From the NCBI GenBank assembly GCA_046259385.1, contig JBJYWI010000167.1, positions 1 to 41,004 of the forward strand: a stretch of DNA of 41,004 nt. The letters are read 5' to 3'. The notes below the pieces were generated by a model. The model did no database searches and was not told where the DNA came from. It saw only the letters and a list, made by a program, of their open reading frames with translations. The stretch's first letter is position 1. Every line of letters starts with the position of its first letter. The stretch is from CAVWDI01 sp046259385 (GTDB lineage: Bacteria > Chloroflexota > Anaerolineae > Anaerolineales > UBA4823). The translations under genes and the position numbers were made by a program. Below, piece by piece: positions 1-9,137 of the stretch.

Positions 1-2
1 TT

Positions 3-353
3 GTCACCAACACGGAACTGTCCTCAGAAGAAGTGATCGATTTTTATCAGAACCGCTGCGACTGTGAGAATTAAATCGAGGAAGCCAGGTATGACATGGC
101 GGTTGACTGTTTGTTACTCAAATCCTTTCAGTCAAATGAAGCGATTTACAGTTGATGATGTTGGCTTACAATTTGTTTTTTCCTATTCAGGATTGACTTC
201 TTGAGGACAACGGAATACCGGCAGCAAATCAAGACATTTCGCTTGAAGTATATTTTTCTGACTGGGAAGATCGTCAGAACAGCAAGAAGCGTGGTGATGA
301 AGCTTTCGAAAAAATACCCATATCAAGAGATGTATGAAAAAAGTCGGGCTTGA
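3..353 (+). pseudogene. IS1380-type transposase, C-terminal remnant
   Basis: The third forward frame reads like the last ~115 residues of a DDE transposase of the IS1380 type: ELSSEEVIDFYQNRCDCEN, then IEEARYDMAVD, then RTTEYRQQIKTFRLKY and a basic tail ending at TGA 351-353. The copy is broken. An in-frame TAA lies at 72-74 where an Arg or similar codon is expected, and between about 150 and 190 the expected LMMLAYNLFF is read only in another frame, so compensating indels have occurred. The N-terminal part lies outside the window. No terminal inverted repeat could be recognised after 353. The family call rests on recall of conserved C-terminal wording; the decay is directly visible. Confidence 0.75.
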
Positions 354-648
354 CGAAATCCCCCCTTCACATGTTCCAGCCTGATATTACGTTTTAAATT
401 GAGCATAAAAACCCATATTGCATATTCGTATTTGTGAAATTGAACGCAAAAAAATTACCTGAAATGGTGAAATCAACACATAACTTAAGTAAGTCCCACT
501 CAACATGACCACCTATTTGGATGAAAACAAGAGTAAAATTATTGCAATATGGAATCCCGGTTTATGATAGAAAAATAGTCCGGAACCTATCCGTCTGGCG
601 ACTTGATTTATCCGTTGAGCACGTGCGCAAACTTGACGGAGTTCGAAG

Positions 649-1050
649 ATGTCCATTAAAGGTACTGTGTGGTTTCAGATTGGAGACCCATTTGGCGGCT
701 TTCGGTTTGGCCCACCGCTTCACTGGAAGCGGGCACCAGAGAACCCTGACATCTTTCGAGCACTGGAGTGGGCGATCATGGAGGCATACAAAACCGTCGC
801 CCCTCACCCCCCCACAGAATGGCAGCGATTAACAGAAAATTACAAACTACCCAGCATACAGGGACGAAGGGTGCAACTTGATCTCAGTTACGAACTGATA
901 GACAACCTTGATGGGGTCGTTGTGGTACGGGCGTTTTTACCATTTATAGCCTGGCCATTTGGAGGTTGGGTGGTGTATGAGGGTTGGCGTCGAACACAGG
1001 CAGGCGCTTGGACGCGACTGGCAGCCGAAGAATTGGAAGATCAATGGTAA
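649..1050 (+). CDS. hypothetical protein, 133 aa
   Basis: An open frame of 133 residues with ATG 649 preceded by GGAG eight bases upstream. The product has no signal peptide. It is rich in Trp, Pro and Gly, with a Gly/Phe-rich start (FQIGDPFGGFRFGPP), an acidic helical middle and a hydrophobic stretch near residues 100-112 (VVVVRAFLPFIAWPFGGW) followed by basic and acidic residues. I do not recognise the family. It sits in the AT-rich edge next to a transposase remnant and could be cargo or a chance frame. An overlapping frame at 521-832 is less convincing. The ribosome-binding site and the lack of competing good frames are the only support. Confidence 0.4.
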   Translation: MSIKGTVWFQIGDPFGGFRFGPPLHWKRAPENPDIFRALEWAIMEAYKTVAPHPPTEWQRLTENYKLPSIQGRRVQLDLSYELIDNLDGVVVVRAFLPFIAWPFGGWVVYEGWRRTQAGAWTRLAAEELEDQW

Positions 1051-1377
1051 AAGCGCGGATGCGAGAAATGTCTTTACTCGTCCGTGGCTGATCACCAAAG
1101 GGATGGGCATAAGATATTTTTTATGGAGAATACCGGTTTAAAATAAATTTACTACGTTAATATAACTATATTAAAGTAGGAACACCCAGTTAGTACTATT
1201 CTCCCCGCTTGGATAATGTACGATCCCCGATATTCTTCTTGCATGCGATAGCAGGTCTCCTCGCTGATCTCCAATTGACAACTTGAACAATTCATAGAGT
1301 AGTTTTTTATTAATTGTTCAGTTGGTAAAATATCTAAAAAATACCATCAGGTTTAAAAACCCCCGGGAGAATTTCTT
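1051..1377. other. gene-free AT-rich stretch
   Basis: No credible gene is seen. The stretch is AT-rich and ends with the leader of the next gene, where GGGAGA lies about seven bases before ATG 1378. No clear promoter hexamer pair or terminator was found. Confidence 0.5.
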
Positions 1378-2325
1378 ATGAGCGAACTTGGGCTACCCCT
1401 TCCACCCAATCGGCTGGTGCCTGCCTCGCAGTGTTACCTGGCTTACGGTTCCGCCCTGCTAGCAGGTATAGTTTCCTGGTGGGCGCTGTACACGTTTCAG
1501 ATCATTGAAGACGTTTTCTGGATTGGTCTTACTGTGACCTGTATCTGCACTGTTGTTATCTGGTTGTTCTCAATTGCAAACGGAAATTCCTCTATATACG
1601 ATCCTTACTGGGTGATCGCGCCACCCTTTCTCGCTTTTGCGATCAAAGTTAGCGTAGGCGCTGGTCTTGCAGGACCCTGGAATTTACGGCAGATTTGTGT
1701 TTTTGTTTGTCTATTAATCTGGGCTGGACGCTACCATATCTTTTATAGATGGAGCGGATGGCGCACCGGATTAGTACATGAAGACTGGCGTTATGAGCAA
1801 ATGCGGAGCTTTCCTCTTCCTTACTGGTTGATTTCACTGCTCGGTATGCATCTTTTTCCAACTATATTAGTATATTTTGCCTTCGCGCCAGCTGCCCTGG
1901 TTTTGGGGAAGCTTCCGTCCCAGCAGCCAGCTTTCAATATTTGGGATGTTATGGGTTTAGCTGGGGCAATTTCTGCAGTTGCGATTTTGTTTTTTGCGGA
2001 TGAACAACTGCGCAAATTTCGTATGACGAATGAATACAACCAGGGTGGAACGTATAATGGAGGTCTTTGGAAATACTCGCGCCATCCCAATTACTTTGGC
2101 GAGGTGCTTTTCTGGTTTTCCATGATTCCTTTTGTTCTAGCTGCTGGGATAGCTGGAAGCAAACCAGTGCTTGTTTTTTCCGGACCCATTGCGATGGCGT
2201 TGTTTTTTCGTTTCAGTGCCTGGCTTATGGATATTCGCTCCCTTCAGCGCCGCCCGGGCTACCAGCAGGTTATGGAAAGCACCAGCCCACTGTTCCCCTG
2301 GCTCTCCAGAGAAAAATCGAAATAA
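1378..2325 (+). CDS. DUF1295 / steroid 5-alpha-reductase-like membrane protein
   Basis: A polytopic membrane protein of 315 aa with about eight hydrophobic segments. The C-terminal half carries the signature of the DUF1295 and isoprenylcysteine methyltransferase/5-alpha-reductase superfamily: FRMTNEYNQGGTYNGGLWKY, then SRHPNYFGEVLFWFSM (about residues 219-254), and a final RRPGYQQVMESTSPLFPW. In this superfamily the RHPNYFGE stretch lies at the cofactor site. Substrates of bacterial DUF1295 proteins are mostly unknown, so no reaction is assigned. ATG 1378 has GGGAGA upstream. It appears monocistronic, 245 bases before the next gene. Confidence 0.85.
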   Translation: MSELGLPLPPNRLVPASQCYLAYGSALLAGIVSWWALYTFQIIEDVFWIGLTVTCICTVVIWLFSIANGNSSIYDPYWVIAPPFLAFAIKVSVGAGLAGPWNLRQICVFVCLLIWAGRYHIFYRWSGWRTGLVHEDWRYEQMRSFPLPYWLISLLGMHLFPTILVYFAFAPAALVLGKLPSQQPAFNIWDVMGLAGAISAVAILFFADEQLRKFRMTNEYNQGGTYNGGLWKYSRHPNYFGEVLFWFSMIPFVLAAGIAGSKPVLVFSGPIAMALFFRFSAWLMDIRSLQRRPGYQQVMESTSPLFPWLSREKSK

Positions 2326-2570
2326 CATCCTCATTCCACCGTTATTTTCGCTCGAATTATTCCTTGATATAGTGCTGTGTTTAAATTTAAGATTAATTTA
2401 TGTGATAGGAGCGTTTCGTTGCTCTGGGTTTATTTAGCAGTCGGTATTGTTTAAACGCCAATCAAAATTCCAGCTCAATAATCACGAGAGATTTTTGTGA
2501 TCGTGCTTGTGATATAAACCCTTTGGCGTTATTATTCAACCAGAGATACGCTTTTTTAAATATTTAAATT

Positions 2571-3848
2571 ATGGAACCCGAACCTGGCTCCCACCCACCT
2601 TCTGAAAGGCTGGAACTGCTTTACCACCTCTCGCAGACCTTTAACTCCTCGCTTGATCTGGAGAAGGTGCTTAACAAGGTTATGGATGAGGTGATACCCG
2701 CGGTCGGTGCGGAGCGCGGATTTGTTGTGCTGCGGGCTGAGGAGAACAGAAGGCTGGATTTCCGGGCGGCGCGCGGAATTGACCAGAACACCATTGTTGA
2801 CCCGCAGTTCCAGATTTCACGGGGTGTGGTGGAATCCGTGATCGAAAACGGGGAGGCGGTTCTCACCAGCGACGCCCAGAGCGACGAGCGTTTCAGCGCC
2901 CGCATGAGTGTTGTGAACCTGCGCCTGCGTTCGATTTTGTGCGCGCCGCTGAAAATTAAATCCTCTATCCTTGGGGCGATCTATGTCGACAACAGCCTGA
3001 GGGTGGGAATCTTCACCGAAGACGACCTTGACTTGCTTTGCGCGATTGCTGCCAGCGCGGCGGTTGCCATTGAGAACGCGCGTTTATATCAGGTGGCAGT
3101 CGAAAAAGGCCGTATGGAGCGCGAGCTGCAACTTGCATATAAGGTGCAGGCCTCCCTTATCCCACCCCGGGCACCGTCCTGCCCGGGCTGGGATTTCGCC
3201 GCCCGCTGGATACCGGCTCGGGAGGTTGCCGGAGATTTCTACGATTACTTCCTGCTGGGTGAAGGGGAACTCGGGGTGGTGATCGGGGATGTGGCGGATA
3301 AAGGCATGGCGTCCGCGCTTTTTATGGCAAACTGCCGCAGTGTTATCCGTGCCAGCATGCTCAGCGCTCGCTCCCTGCAAGACGGCATGCGCCACGCCAA
3401 CCGCCTGATCTGTGCTGACTCAACCGAAGGGATTTTCCTGACGCTTTTTTACGCCAGACTCGATTTAAATAACGGCGAACTGGCTTATATCAACGCCGGG
3501 CACAACCCACCCCTGCTCATGAGGGATCAGGGCAGCGGACTTAATTCCCTGAAAAGGACAGGTGTGGCACTGGGTGTAGATGAAAATGCCCGCTTTGAGG
3601 TTGGTCAGGAGCATATAGATTCGGGTGACCTGCTGTGCCTGTACACCGATGGGGTTACTGAGGCGATGGATGGAAACAACCAGCAGTTTGGCGTGGAGCG
3701 CCTGGAAAAGCTGCTCAGCGATTCGCAAGGCCAAAAAACCGATTCTATACTGGAAGAACTTGAGAGAAAGTTGGAGGCATTCACGGGTTCCGGACTTCCC
3801 TTTGATGACATCACCCTGCTGGTGGTAAAACGGGAGGGGATGCGTTGA
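2571..3848 (+). CDS. GAF-domain SpoIIE/RsbU-type protein phosphatase
   Basis: A 425-aa soluble protein with an N-terminal GAF domain (about residues 12-172) that probably senses a small ligand or redox state, a short coiled linker, and a PP2C-type SpoIIE phosphatase domain (about 190-420). Expected metal-site motifs are present: AGDFYDYF (Asp222), GDVADKGMASALFMA (Asp240), AGHNPPLL, YTDGVTEAM (Asp360) and FDDITLLV (Asp412/413). Proteins of this build dephosphorylate Ser/Thr-phosphorylated partners such as anti-sigma antagonists. No Shine-Dalgarno is visible before ATG 2571, and a stop codon lies just upstream in frame, so an AU-rich or leaderless start is likely. The gene overlaps the following kinase gene by four bases, which suggests coupled translation and a shared circuit. 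Confidence 0.93.
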   Translation: MEPEPGSHPPSERLELLYHLSQTFNSSLDLEKVLNKVMDEVIPAVGAERGFVVLRAEENRRLDFRAARGIDQNTIVDPQFQISRGVVESVIENGEAVLTSDAQSDERFSARMSVVNLRLRSILCAPLKIKSSILGAIYVDNSLRVGIFTEDDLDLLCAIAASAAVAIENARLYQVAVEKGRMERELQLAYKVQASLIPPRAPSCPGWDFAARWIPAREVAGDFYDYFLLGEGELGVVIGDVADKGMASALFMANCRSVIRASMLSARSLQDGMRHANRLICADSTEGIFLTLFYARLDLNNGELAYINAGHNPPLLMRDQGSGLNSLKRTGVALGVDENARFEVGQEHIDSGDLLCLYTDGVTEAMDGNNQQFGVERLEKLLSDSQGQKTDSILEELERKLEAFTGSGLPFDDITLLVVKREGMR

Positions 3849-6800
3849 TCGGTACTGAAATCGCAGGGCGCTATAAAATTGAAGAGCTGCTGGGCGCGGG
3901 CGGTCTGGGTTCAGTTTACAGGGCTCATGATCAAAAACTGGACCGGCCGGTTGCGATCAAAATCCTGCACGATTCAAGCCTGAATGCCAGTGGGCGCGAA
4001 CGGTTGTTGGCTGAAGCGCAGGCTGCAGCCCAGCTGAACCACCCGAACATCATCACCATACACGATGTCGCCCGCAGCGGGGAGGGCGATTTTATTGTCA
4101 TGGAATTTGCTTCCGGCGGCTCCCTGCGCGACCAACCCCCCGGGGATATGGAGGGGGTTCTGGAGGCTGCTCGCCAGATTTGCGCCGCGCTCGAACATGC
4201 CCACCGCAGCGGTATTATCCACCGCGATCTAAAACCGGAGAACGTTCTGATCAGCAGCCAGGGGGACTTGAAATTAAGCGATTTTGGGCTGGCGCGCAGC
4301 CTGGGTTCTGAGACCGAAACCCGGGATGCAATCAGCGGGACTGTACATTACATGGCTCCGGAAGTCGCTCTTGGAGAGGATTATGACGGTCGGGCTGACC
4401 TGTATGCGCTGGGCGTGATGCTTTACGAGCTGGTTTGCGGAAGACTGCCATTTGAGGGTGACGATCCGCTGGCGGTGTTGTCCCAGCACCTGCACACCCC
4501 GGTGGTGCCGCCGCGCGCCCGCCGCGCGGATATCCCGCTGGCGTTGGATCAAATTATCCTTGACCTGTTGAAGAAATCTCCCAATGAGCGGCTTGGCTCG
4601 GCGGCTCAGGTTGCTGACAGGCTGGAAGGGATCGATTTGAGTGCCTCAGCCCAGGAGGCCGAAACCCCAATTTCCTTGATTGACTCGATTGTGCGCGGCA
4701 GGCTGGTCGGCAGGGAAACCGAGCTGGAGACGCTGCGCAGCCACTGGGAGGACGCAATGCAGGGGCGCGGCCAGATGGTATTGATTTCCGGAGAGCCTGG
4801 TGTGGGTAAAACCCGCCTGGCGGAGGAGCTGGTCGCCTGGGCTCGCCTCAACCGGGCGGAAGTTCTGCGGGGGGGCTGCTATGAATATGAAGCGACCATA
4901 CCTTACCTGCCGTTGACAGAGGCGCTGCGAGAGTGGGTTTCAGACCAACCTGGAGATGAGCTGCAAAAGCTGCATGGTGGCATAGCCGCGGAATTGAGCA
5001 AGCTGGCGCCTGAGATAACCGACCGGCTTGGTGCGGTCAAACCCAACCCACCTCTCGCGCCCGACCAGGAACGGCTGCGCCTGTTCGACAACCTCAGCCG
5101 CTTCATGGGCGGGCTTGCAGCTCGTTCCGGGCTGCTGCTGTATGTGGATGACCTGCACTGGGCAGACCAGGGTACGCTATCGTTTCTCTATTTCCTGCTG
5201 CGCCGTTCAAAGGACGAACGGATTCTTTTCCTGGGCGCTTACCGCGAAGTCGAGCTCGACCGCGCCCACCCACTCTCCGCCGCTCTGGTGGACTGGAACA
5301 GGGAGCGTCTCTTGACCCGGGTGCAGTTGGGGCGGCTGACGTTTGAGGACTGCAAAGCTCTGCTGGCGTCCATGTTTGAGCAGGAATCTGTTTCGGAAGA
5401 ATTCGCCCGTGCGATTTTCCGGGAGACGGAGGGCAACCCCTTCTTTATTGAGGAGGTTGTTAAATCGCTGATTGAGAGCGGGGGTATATACCGCGAGAAC
5501 GGGCGCTGGCAGCGGGAGGAGATCGAAAACCTGGCGATACCCCAGAGCGTAAAAGAAGCGATCGGGCGCAGATTGGATCGCATCAGCCAGGAAAGCATCC
5601 ACACGCTGCGGACCGCAGCCGGGCTGGGCAAGACCTTTGATTTCTCCGAATTGGCAGCTGGAATCAGTAGTGCTGGTTTGGACCTGCGGGAAGAAGGCGA
5701 GCTCCTGGATACGCTCGAAGAAGCGGTTTCCGCCCATTTGGTCCGGGTTGCGGAAGGCGAGTCATTTGCGTTTACCCATGACAAAATCCGGGAGGTGCTT
5801 TACGAAGAGCTGAACCCGATCCGCCGCCGCAGGCTGCACCAGCGCCTGGGTTCCGGGATGGAGCGCCTATACGGGAGCGGTGAGATCGAAGCCCATATCG
5901 AGGACCTTGCTTATCATTTCCTGCAGAGCGGGGATTTGGAAAAGGGGCTGGATTATGCGCTGCAGGCAGCCAGCAAATCCACCCGATTGTATGCTTTCGA
6001 GGAAGCACTGGGCTATTATGAATGTGCGGCTGACAGCGCTGAATCGCTTAACCGTCCGGATCAACTCTACGAAATTTACCTGGCACGGGGTGACATTAAA
6101 TTTTTAGAAGGGTTACTTATACCTTCAGTCGACGATTATTTAAAAGCCCTGGAACTGGCGCCTTCAGAGGCGGACAGCGCCCTGGTGAAGGGAAAGATTG
6201 GCGCGGCTTATGGTCAGGTCAGTGACGAGCGCGGGTTGAACTATCTGGAGGATGCCCTCAACGAACTCGATCCGGAGACCCAGACCAATGAACTGGCGTT
6301 TGCGTTGGCTATATTAGGTCGTTATAACCACTACCGTGGACAGCATAAACAAGCGGTTGAATACCTGGAGCGCGCCCGAGACCTTGCGGAGCCGCTGGAT
6401 GAACCGCTCACCCTGAGTTTTATTTACACCTACCTTGCCGGCGCATACCAGCACCAGTTGCAGTTTGAGCGAAGCAATTACTGGGCGGAGCAATCGATTG
6501 AACTCGGCCAGAGAAAGGACTCCCCCCTGGCTGTCGCTGCGGGATATGAATTCCTGGCTGAGAACTCGGTCGTGATGGGCAGGTGGGAAAAAGCGGAAGA
6601 ATTCGCGCTTGAGGACAAAAAGATTGGGGAACAGACCGGCGCATTGGACCGGATTGTGTGGGCGGAGTTCAGCCTGGGAAACGCCCTGTATGGATTGGGA
6701 AAACTCGCCGAAGCGAAAGAGATTACCCGGATGAGCATGAGCATGGCTGAGCAGATCGGCGAGGGGCGCCTGCTCGGCTTTCTGACCTCGCTGCTTTCCC

Positions 6801-7408
6801 TGATCACCGCCGATCAAGGTGAAATAGAGCAGGCCCGCGAGCTGGCAGAGCGCGGTTTATCGATCAACCAGGAACTCGGGCAGGTGATCATGGAGAGCTG
6901 GAGCGTAAACGCGCTTGGCAACCTCGCCGGGAGTGAAGCTGAACAGACCCGTGTCCTGGGATTGTGCCAATCCCTGGCGGAAAGGATCGCATCAACCGAC
7001 AATCAGACCTCAAAGATTTACCTCTGCCCGGTCCAGATCGGGATGCTTTTGGGACTCGGGCGCCTGGCTGAAGCGCAGGTTAAAATTGAAGACTTTTTAC
7101 AAGTGCTTGAGTCAACCGGAGTTGAAAACTATGCCGGCATTGCAGCCAGGTTAAAAGGCGAAGTTTTCCACCAGCTGGGGGATTTGGAATCAGGGGAGCG
7201 TTTCTACCTGGATGCAGCTGCCAGATTTGAAACGCTTGGCAGCCGGGTCGACCTGGCGCGTACTTTACTGCTGCTGGGGAGACTGTATATCGACAAAGGT
7301 GAAATTGAGCGTGCACGCAATGAACTGGAAAAGGTTGACTGGATTGTTAAAGAATGCGGCGCGCAGCGCTATACTGAAGAAATCGAAATACTGCTGGGAA
7401 GGGTTTAA
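3845..7408 (+). CDS. Ser/Thr protein kinase with AAA/NACHT-like ATPase and TPR repeats
   Basis: A 1187-aa cytoplasmic signalling protein. Residues 8-270 form an Hanks-type kinase: glycine loop GAGGLGSVY (18-26), VAIK Lys39, HRDLKPEN (126-133), DFG (146-148) and APE. Residues about 288-600 form an AAA_16-type ATPase with Walker A GEPGVGKT near 316 and Walker B LLLYVDDLHWAD near 430. The C-terminal ~480 residues are helical repeats of TPR type, typical of PknK/MalT-like regulators, but no C-terminal DNA-binding domain is present. No transmembrane segment is seen. The start is TTG 3845, overlapping the phosphatase stop by four bases (TTGA), so translation is probably coupled. The pair looks like a kinase and opposing phosphatase controlled by ligand or partner binding. 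Substrates are unknown. Confidence 0.93.
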   Translation: MIGTEIAGRYKIEELLGAGGLGSVYRAHDQKLDRPVAIKILHDSSLNASGRERLLAEAQAAAQLNHPNIITIHDVARSGEGDFIVMEFASGGSLRDQPPGDMEGVLEAARQICAALEHAHRSGIIHRDLKPENVLISSQGDLKLSDFGLARSLGSETETRDAISGTVHYMAPEVALGEDYDGRADLYALGVMLYELVCGRLPFEGDDPLAVLSQHLHTPVVPPRARRADIPLALDQIILDLLKKSPNERLGSAAQVADRLEGIDLSASAQEAETPISLIDSIVRGRLVGRETELETLRSHWEDAMQGRGQMVLISGEPGVGKTRLAEELVAWARLNRAEVLRGGCYEYEATIPYLPLTEALREWVSDQPGDELQKLHGGIAAELSKLAPEITDRLGAVKPNPPLAPDQERLRLFDNLSRFMGGLAARSGLLLYVDDLHWADQGTLSFLYFLLRRSKDERILFLGAYREVELDRAHPLSAALVDWNRERLLTRVQLGRLTFEDCKALLASMFEQESVSEEFARAIFRETEGNPFFIEEVVKSLIESGGIYRENGRWQREEIENLAIPQSVKEAIGRRLDRISQESIHTLRTAAGLGKTFDFSELAAGISSAGLDLREEGELLDTLEEAVSAHLVRVAEGESFAFTHDKIREVLYEELNPIRRRRLHQRLGSGMERLYGSGEIEAHIEDLAYHFLQSGDLEKGLDYALQAASKSTRLYAFEEALGYYECAADSAESLNRPDQLYEIYLARGDIKFLEGLLIPSVDDYLKALELAPSEADSALVKGKIGAAYGQVSDERGLNYLEDALNELDPETQTNELAFALAILGRYNHYRGQHKQAVEYLERARDLAEPLDEPLTLSFIYTYLAGAYQHQLQFERSNYWAEQSIELGQRKDSPLAVAAGYEFLAENSVVMGRWEKAEEFALEDKKIGEQTGALDRIVWAEFSLGNALYGLGKLAEAKEITRMSMSMAEQIGEGRLLGFLTSLLSLITADQGEIEQARELAERGLSINQELGQVIMESWSVNALGNLAGSEAEQTRVLGLCQSLAERIASTDNQTSKIYLCPVQIGMLLGLGRLAEAQVKIEDFLQVLESTGVENYAGIAARLKGEVFHQLGDLESGERFYLDAAARFETLGSRVDLARTLLLLGRLYIDKGEIERARNELEKVDWIVKECGAQRYTEEIEILLGRV

Positions 7409-7432
7409 TCCCGGGGTCTAGAAAGATTGCTG

Positions 7433-7461
7433 TTGACGATCCCGGGCATAATCGCTATAAT
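7433..7461 (+). promoter_or_regulatory. sigma70-type promoter for the 7693 gene
   Basis: TTGACG (7433-7438), a 17-base spacer and TATAAT (7456-7461): a near-perfect housekeeping promoter just after the kinase stop codon. Transcription would start near 7468, giving a leader of about 225 bases before the small gene at 7693. Confidence 0.8.
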
Positions 7462-7467
7462 CTGGAA

Positions 7468-7692
7468 AAGGAATTATTAATTTGAGTGGACAATTAAGGC
7501 GGGGTTAAGTTCCATTTTTTGAATATACCGCCCGGTTGAGGCGTTTTTAAAATTTTATCTACTAGGAGGTGAAGAGATTAAATATTGTCAGGGAGATCAT
7601 TTTTGTGAATAAGATTAAACACCTTAAGCAATGCGCAAACAGTGGTGGGTGAAGGCTCCTGATAAAGTGTTCAGGAAATACTGGAGGGAAAG
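7468..7692 (+). promoter_or_regulatory. long 5' leader with alternative hairpins
   Basis: The predicted leader can form GGCGG (7498-7502) with CCGCC (7528-7532), or instead CGCC (7529-7532) with GGCG (7540-7543) followed directly by TTTTT. These are mutually exclusive, as in attenuators, but the stems are short. A strong Shine-Dalgarno-like AGGAGGTGA lies at 7564-7572 without a convincing start codon after it; the true ribosome site GGAGGG precedes ATG 7693. No known riboswitch class was recognised. Confidence 0.35.
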
Positions 7693-7962
7693 ATGAAATT
7701 GTTAAAAATACGGGATAAATATATTAACTGGGACCTGGTGACCGACGTCCAGATTGTCGAGAAACGCGACGGTGGGAAAAATCTTTTTATTCAATTCGGC
7801 AGCCACAGGCTGCGTCTGGATGTGGCTGAGTCGCTTGGATTTGAGAAATGGATGAAGCGCAACCACCAGATTGAAGAAATTGAGCTGGTCCAGCCAAGGT
7901 ATAAAAGCCCTGACCAGATTCTCAGGGAGAAGGAAGCCGAAAGGCAGCGCCAGAGTTCATAG
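7693..7962 (+). CDS. small conserved-looking hypothetical protein, 89 aa
   Basis: A well-supported small gene: GGAGGG seven bases before ATG, a near-consensus promoter upstream, and codon use like its neighbours. The product begins MKLLKIRDKYINWDLVTDVQ, alternates strands typical of a small beta-rich domain (VTDVQIVEKRDG, NLFIQFGSHRLRLDV), then has a charged helical tail rich in Glu, Lys, Arg and Gln. No signal peptide, membrane segment or cysteine motif. The first half resembles short bacterial proteins with a PH-like or DUF-type beta fold, but I do not recognise a named family and assign no function. Confidence 0.7.
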   Translation: MKLLKIRDKYINWDLVTDVQIVEKRDGGKNLFIQFGSHRLRLDVAESLGFEKWMKRNHQIEEIELVQPRYKSPDQILREKEAERQRQSS

Positions 7963-7986
7963 GGTCACTCCAACGCTTGTAAAAAA

Positions 7987-8961
7987 TCAGCTGGAATCAC
8001 ATATCTGGTCCAGCTTGTAAACCCGGTAACCAGCTGCTAAATGGGTCACAAACTCCCCAAACAGCCGGTCTCCAAGGTCGACCGGGTATTTGTGGGTTAA
8101 CCTGCGGATGCTGCTTGCCAGACCAAACAGTGCCTTATCCTTGGAAGACAGCACCCTGATGGGCGGTAGAACCAGCTTGAACTCGCGCTTGACCATCTCA
8201 GCCATGTAACCAGTATCGTCCAGCCTGCTTTCATTCTCTTCGAACAAATCCCACCATTTCTGGCAGTTAACGACCGCCTCCGCCAGGATTGTGCGGGCTT
8301 CTTCGCCTTTGATAATCCCGAAATGCGCCAGGCACAGACTGTCGTATTCGATCTCAGCCAGGTATTTGATTGTCTTCTGGAAAGCATACGGGTCCCAGGT
8401 TGGCGGCTTAAATGGCGGCAGAAATAATCCATCCGCGATCTTGCTTCCGAGCGCATCGCCAACGAAAAAATTGTGCTGGGTTTCGTCCAGAACCCCGATG
8501 TGGTCGTCTGTGTGGCCGGGCAGCGCATGGATGCGCAGCGTGGTGCCGCCCACGGTCAGCTTTTCGCCGGGTTTGATCGGGATGACATCCGAAATAGACC
8601 GGTAGGGACCGCCTTTGAAGTCCTTGTTGTAGGTCTGGTCCGCCAGCAGAGAGATGGTTTTCGGGGAAGCAAGCAAGTCGAAGCTTTTTTTCATCTTTGC
8701 GGCTTCCTCCCGCAGTAGGGGGATGCCCTGGGTGTGGTTGCAGTGGGCGTGGGTCAAGATGACGATATCCGGCGGGAAGGCTCCAAGTTTTTTTAGCTTC
8801 TTAACCAGCTTCGGTGCTTCTTTACGGGTTCCGGCGTCAATCAGAACATCCATACGGTCCCGGATCAGGTAGACAGCCCCTATGCCGGCGATGCCGAACA
8901 GCCCGAAGTCGATCAGGCTGGTGGTTGGGTTGATGGGTCCGGATATGCGGATGGCGGTCAT
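7987..8961 (-). CDS. metallo-beta-lactamase-fold hydrolase with altered metal motif
   Basis: A 324-aa protein of the metallo-beta-lactamase superfamily. The core motif reads T-H71-A-H73-C-N75-H76 instead of HxHxDH: the Asp that normally binds the second metal is Asn (AAC codon at 8737-8739 on the complement). Other ligands are present: GHTDDH (His150), GDALG (Asp169) and AHFG (His213). A C-terminal helical extension (about 225-324) follows. The start has GGAGAG six bases upstream. The substrate cannot be told; relatives include hydrolases of thioesters, lactones and phosphoesters. The Asn could reduce or change binding of the second metal. The gene converges with the small gene at 7693 and is divergent from the aminotransferase. 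Confidence 0.88.
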   Translation of the reverse strand: MTAIRISGPINPTTSLIDFGLFGIAGIGAVYLIRDRMDVLIDAGTRKEAPKLVKKLKKLGAFPPDIVILTHAHCNHTQGIPLLREEAAKMKKSFDLLASPKTISLLADQTYNKDFKGGPYRSISDVIPIKPGEKLTVGGTTLRIHALPGHTDDHIGVLDETQHNFFVGDALGSKIADGLFLPPFKPPTWDPYAFQKTIKYLAEIEYDSLCLAHFGIIKGEEARTILAEAVVNCQKWWDLFEENESRLDDTGYMAEMVKREFKLVLPPIRVLSSKDKALFGLASSIRRLTHKYPVDLGDRLFGEFVTHLAAGYRVYKLDQICDSS

Positions 8962-9137
8962 ATAGCTCTCCAGGGGGCTGTTACGATTTTACTACGGCTG
9001 GCTCGGATTTTTTAAAGCGGCAGGTCACCTGTTTCAGACCTGGTTTAATAGTTTTATCAAGATCACCCTCTGTTGTGGTAAAACATAATGATGCAACATA
9101 AATCGGTTTTCGAAAAATCGTGACAGGCGGTGAAAAG

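Noticed and set aside
521..832. 103-codon frame overlapping the gene at 649
   Set aside because: No ribosome-binding site, basic low-quality composition, and the frame at 649 has better signals.
5207..5784. Long open frames on the complement inside the kinase gene (176 and 181 codons)
   Set aside because: Antisense to a well-supported domain-rich gene, no ribosome site, no protein-like motifs.
7468..7692. A known riboswitch in the long leader
   Set aside because: No match to the conserved cores I could recall (c-di-GMP, TPP, SAM, cobalamin).
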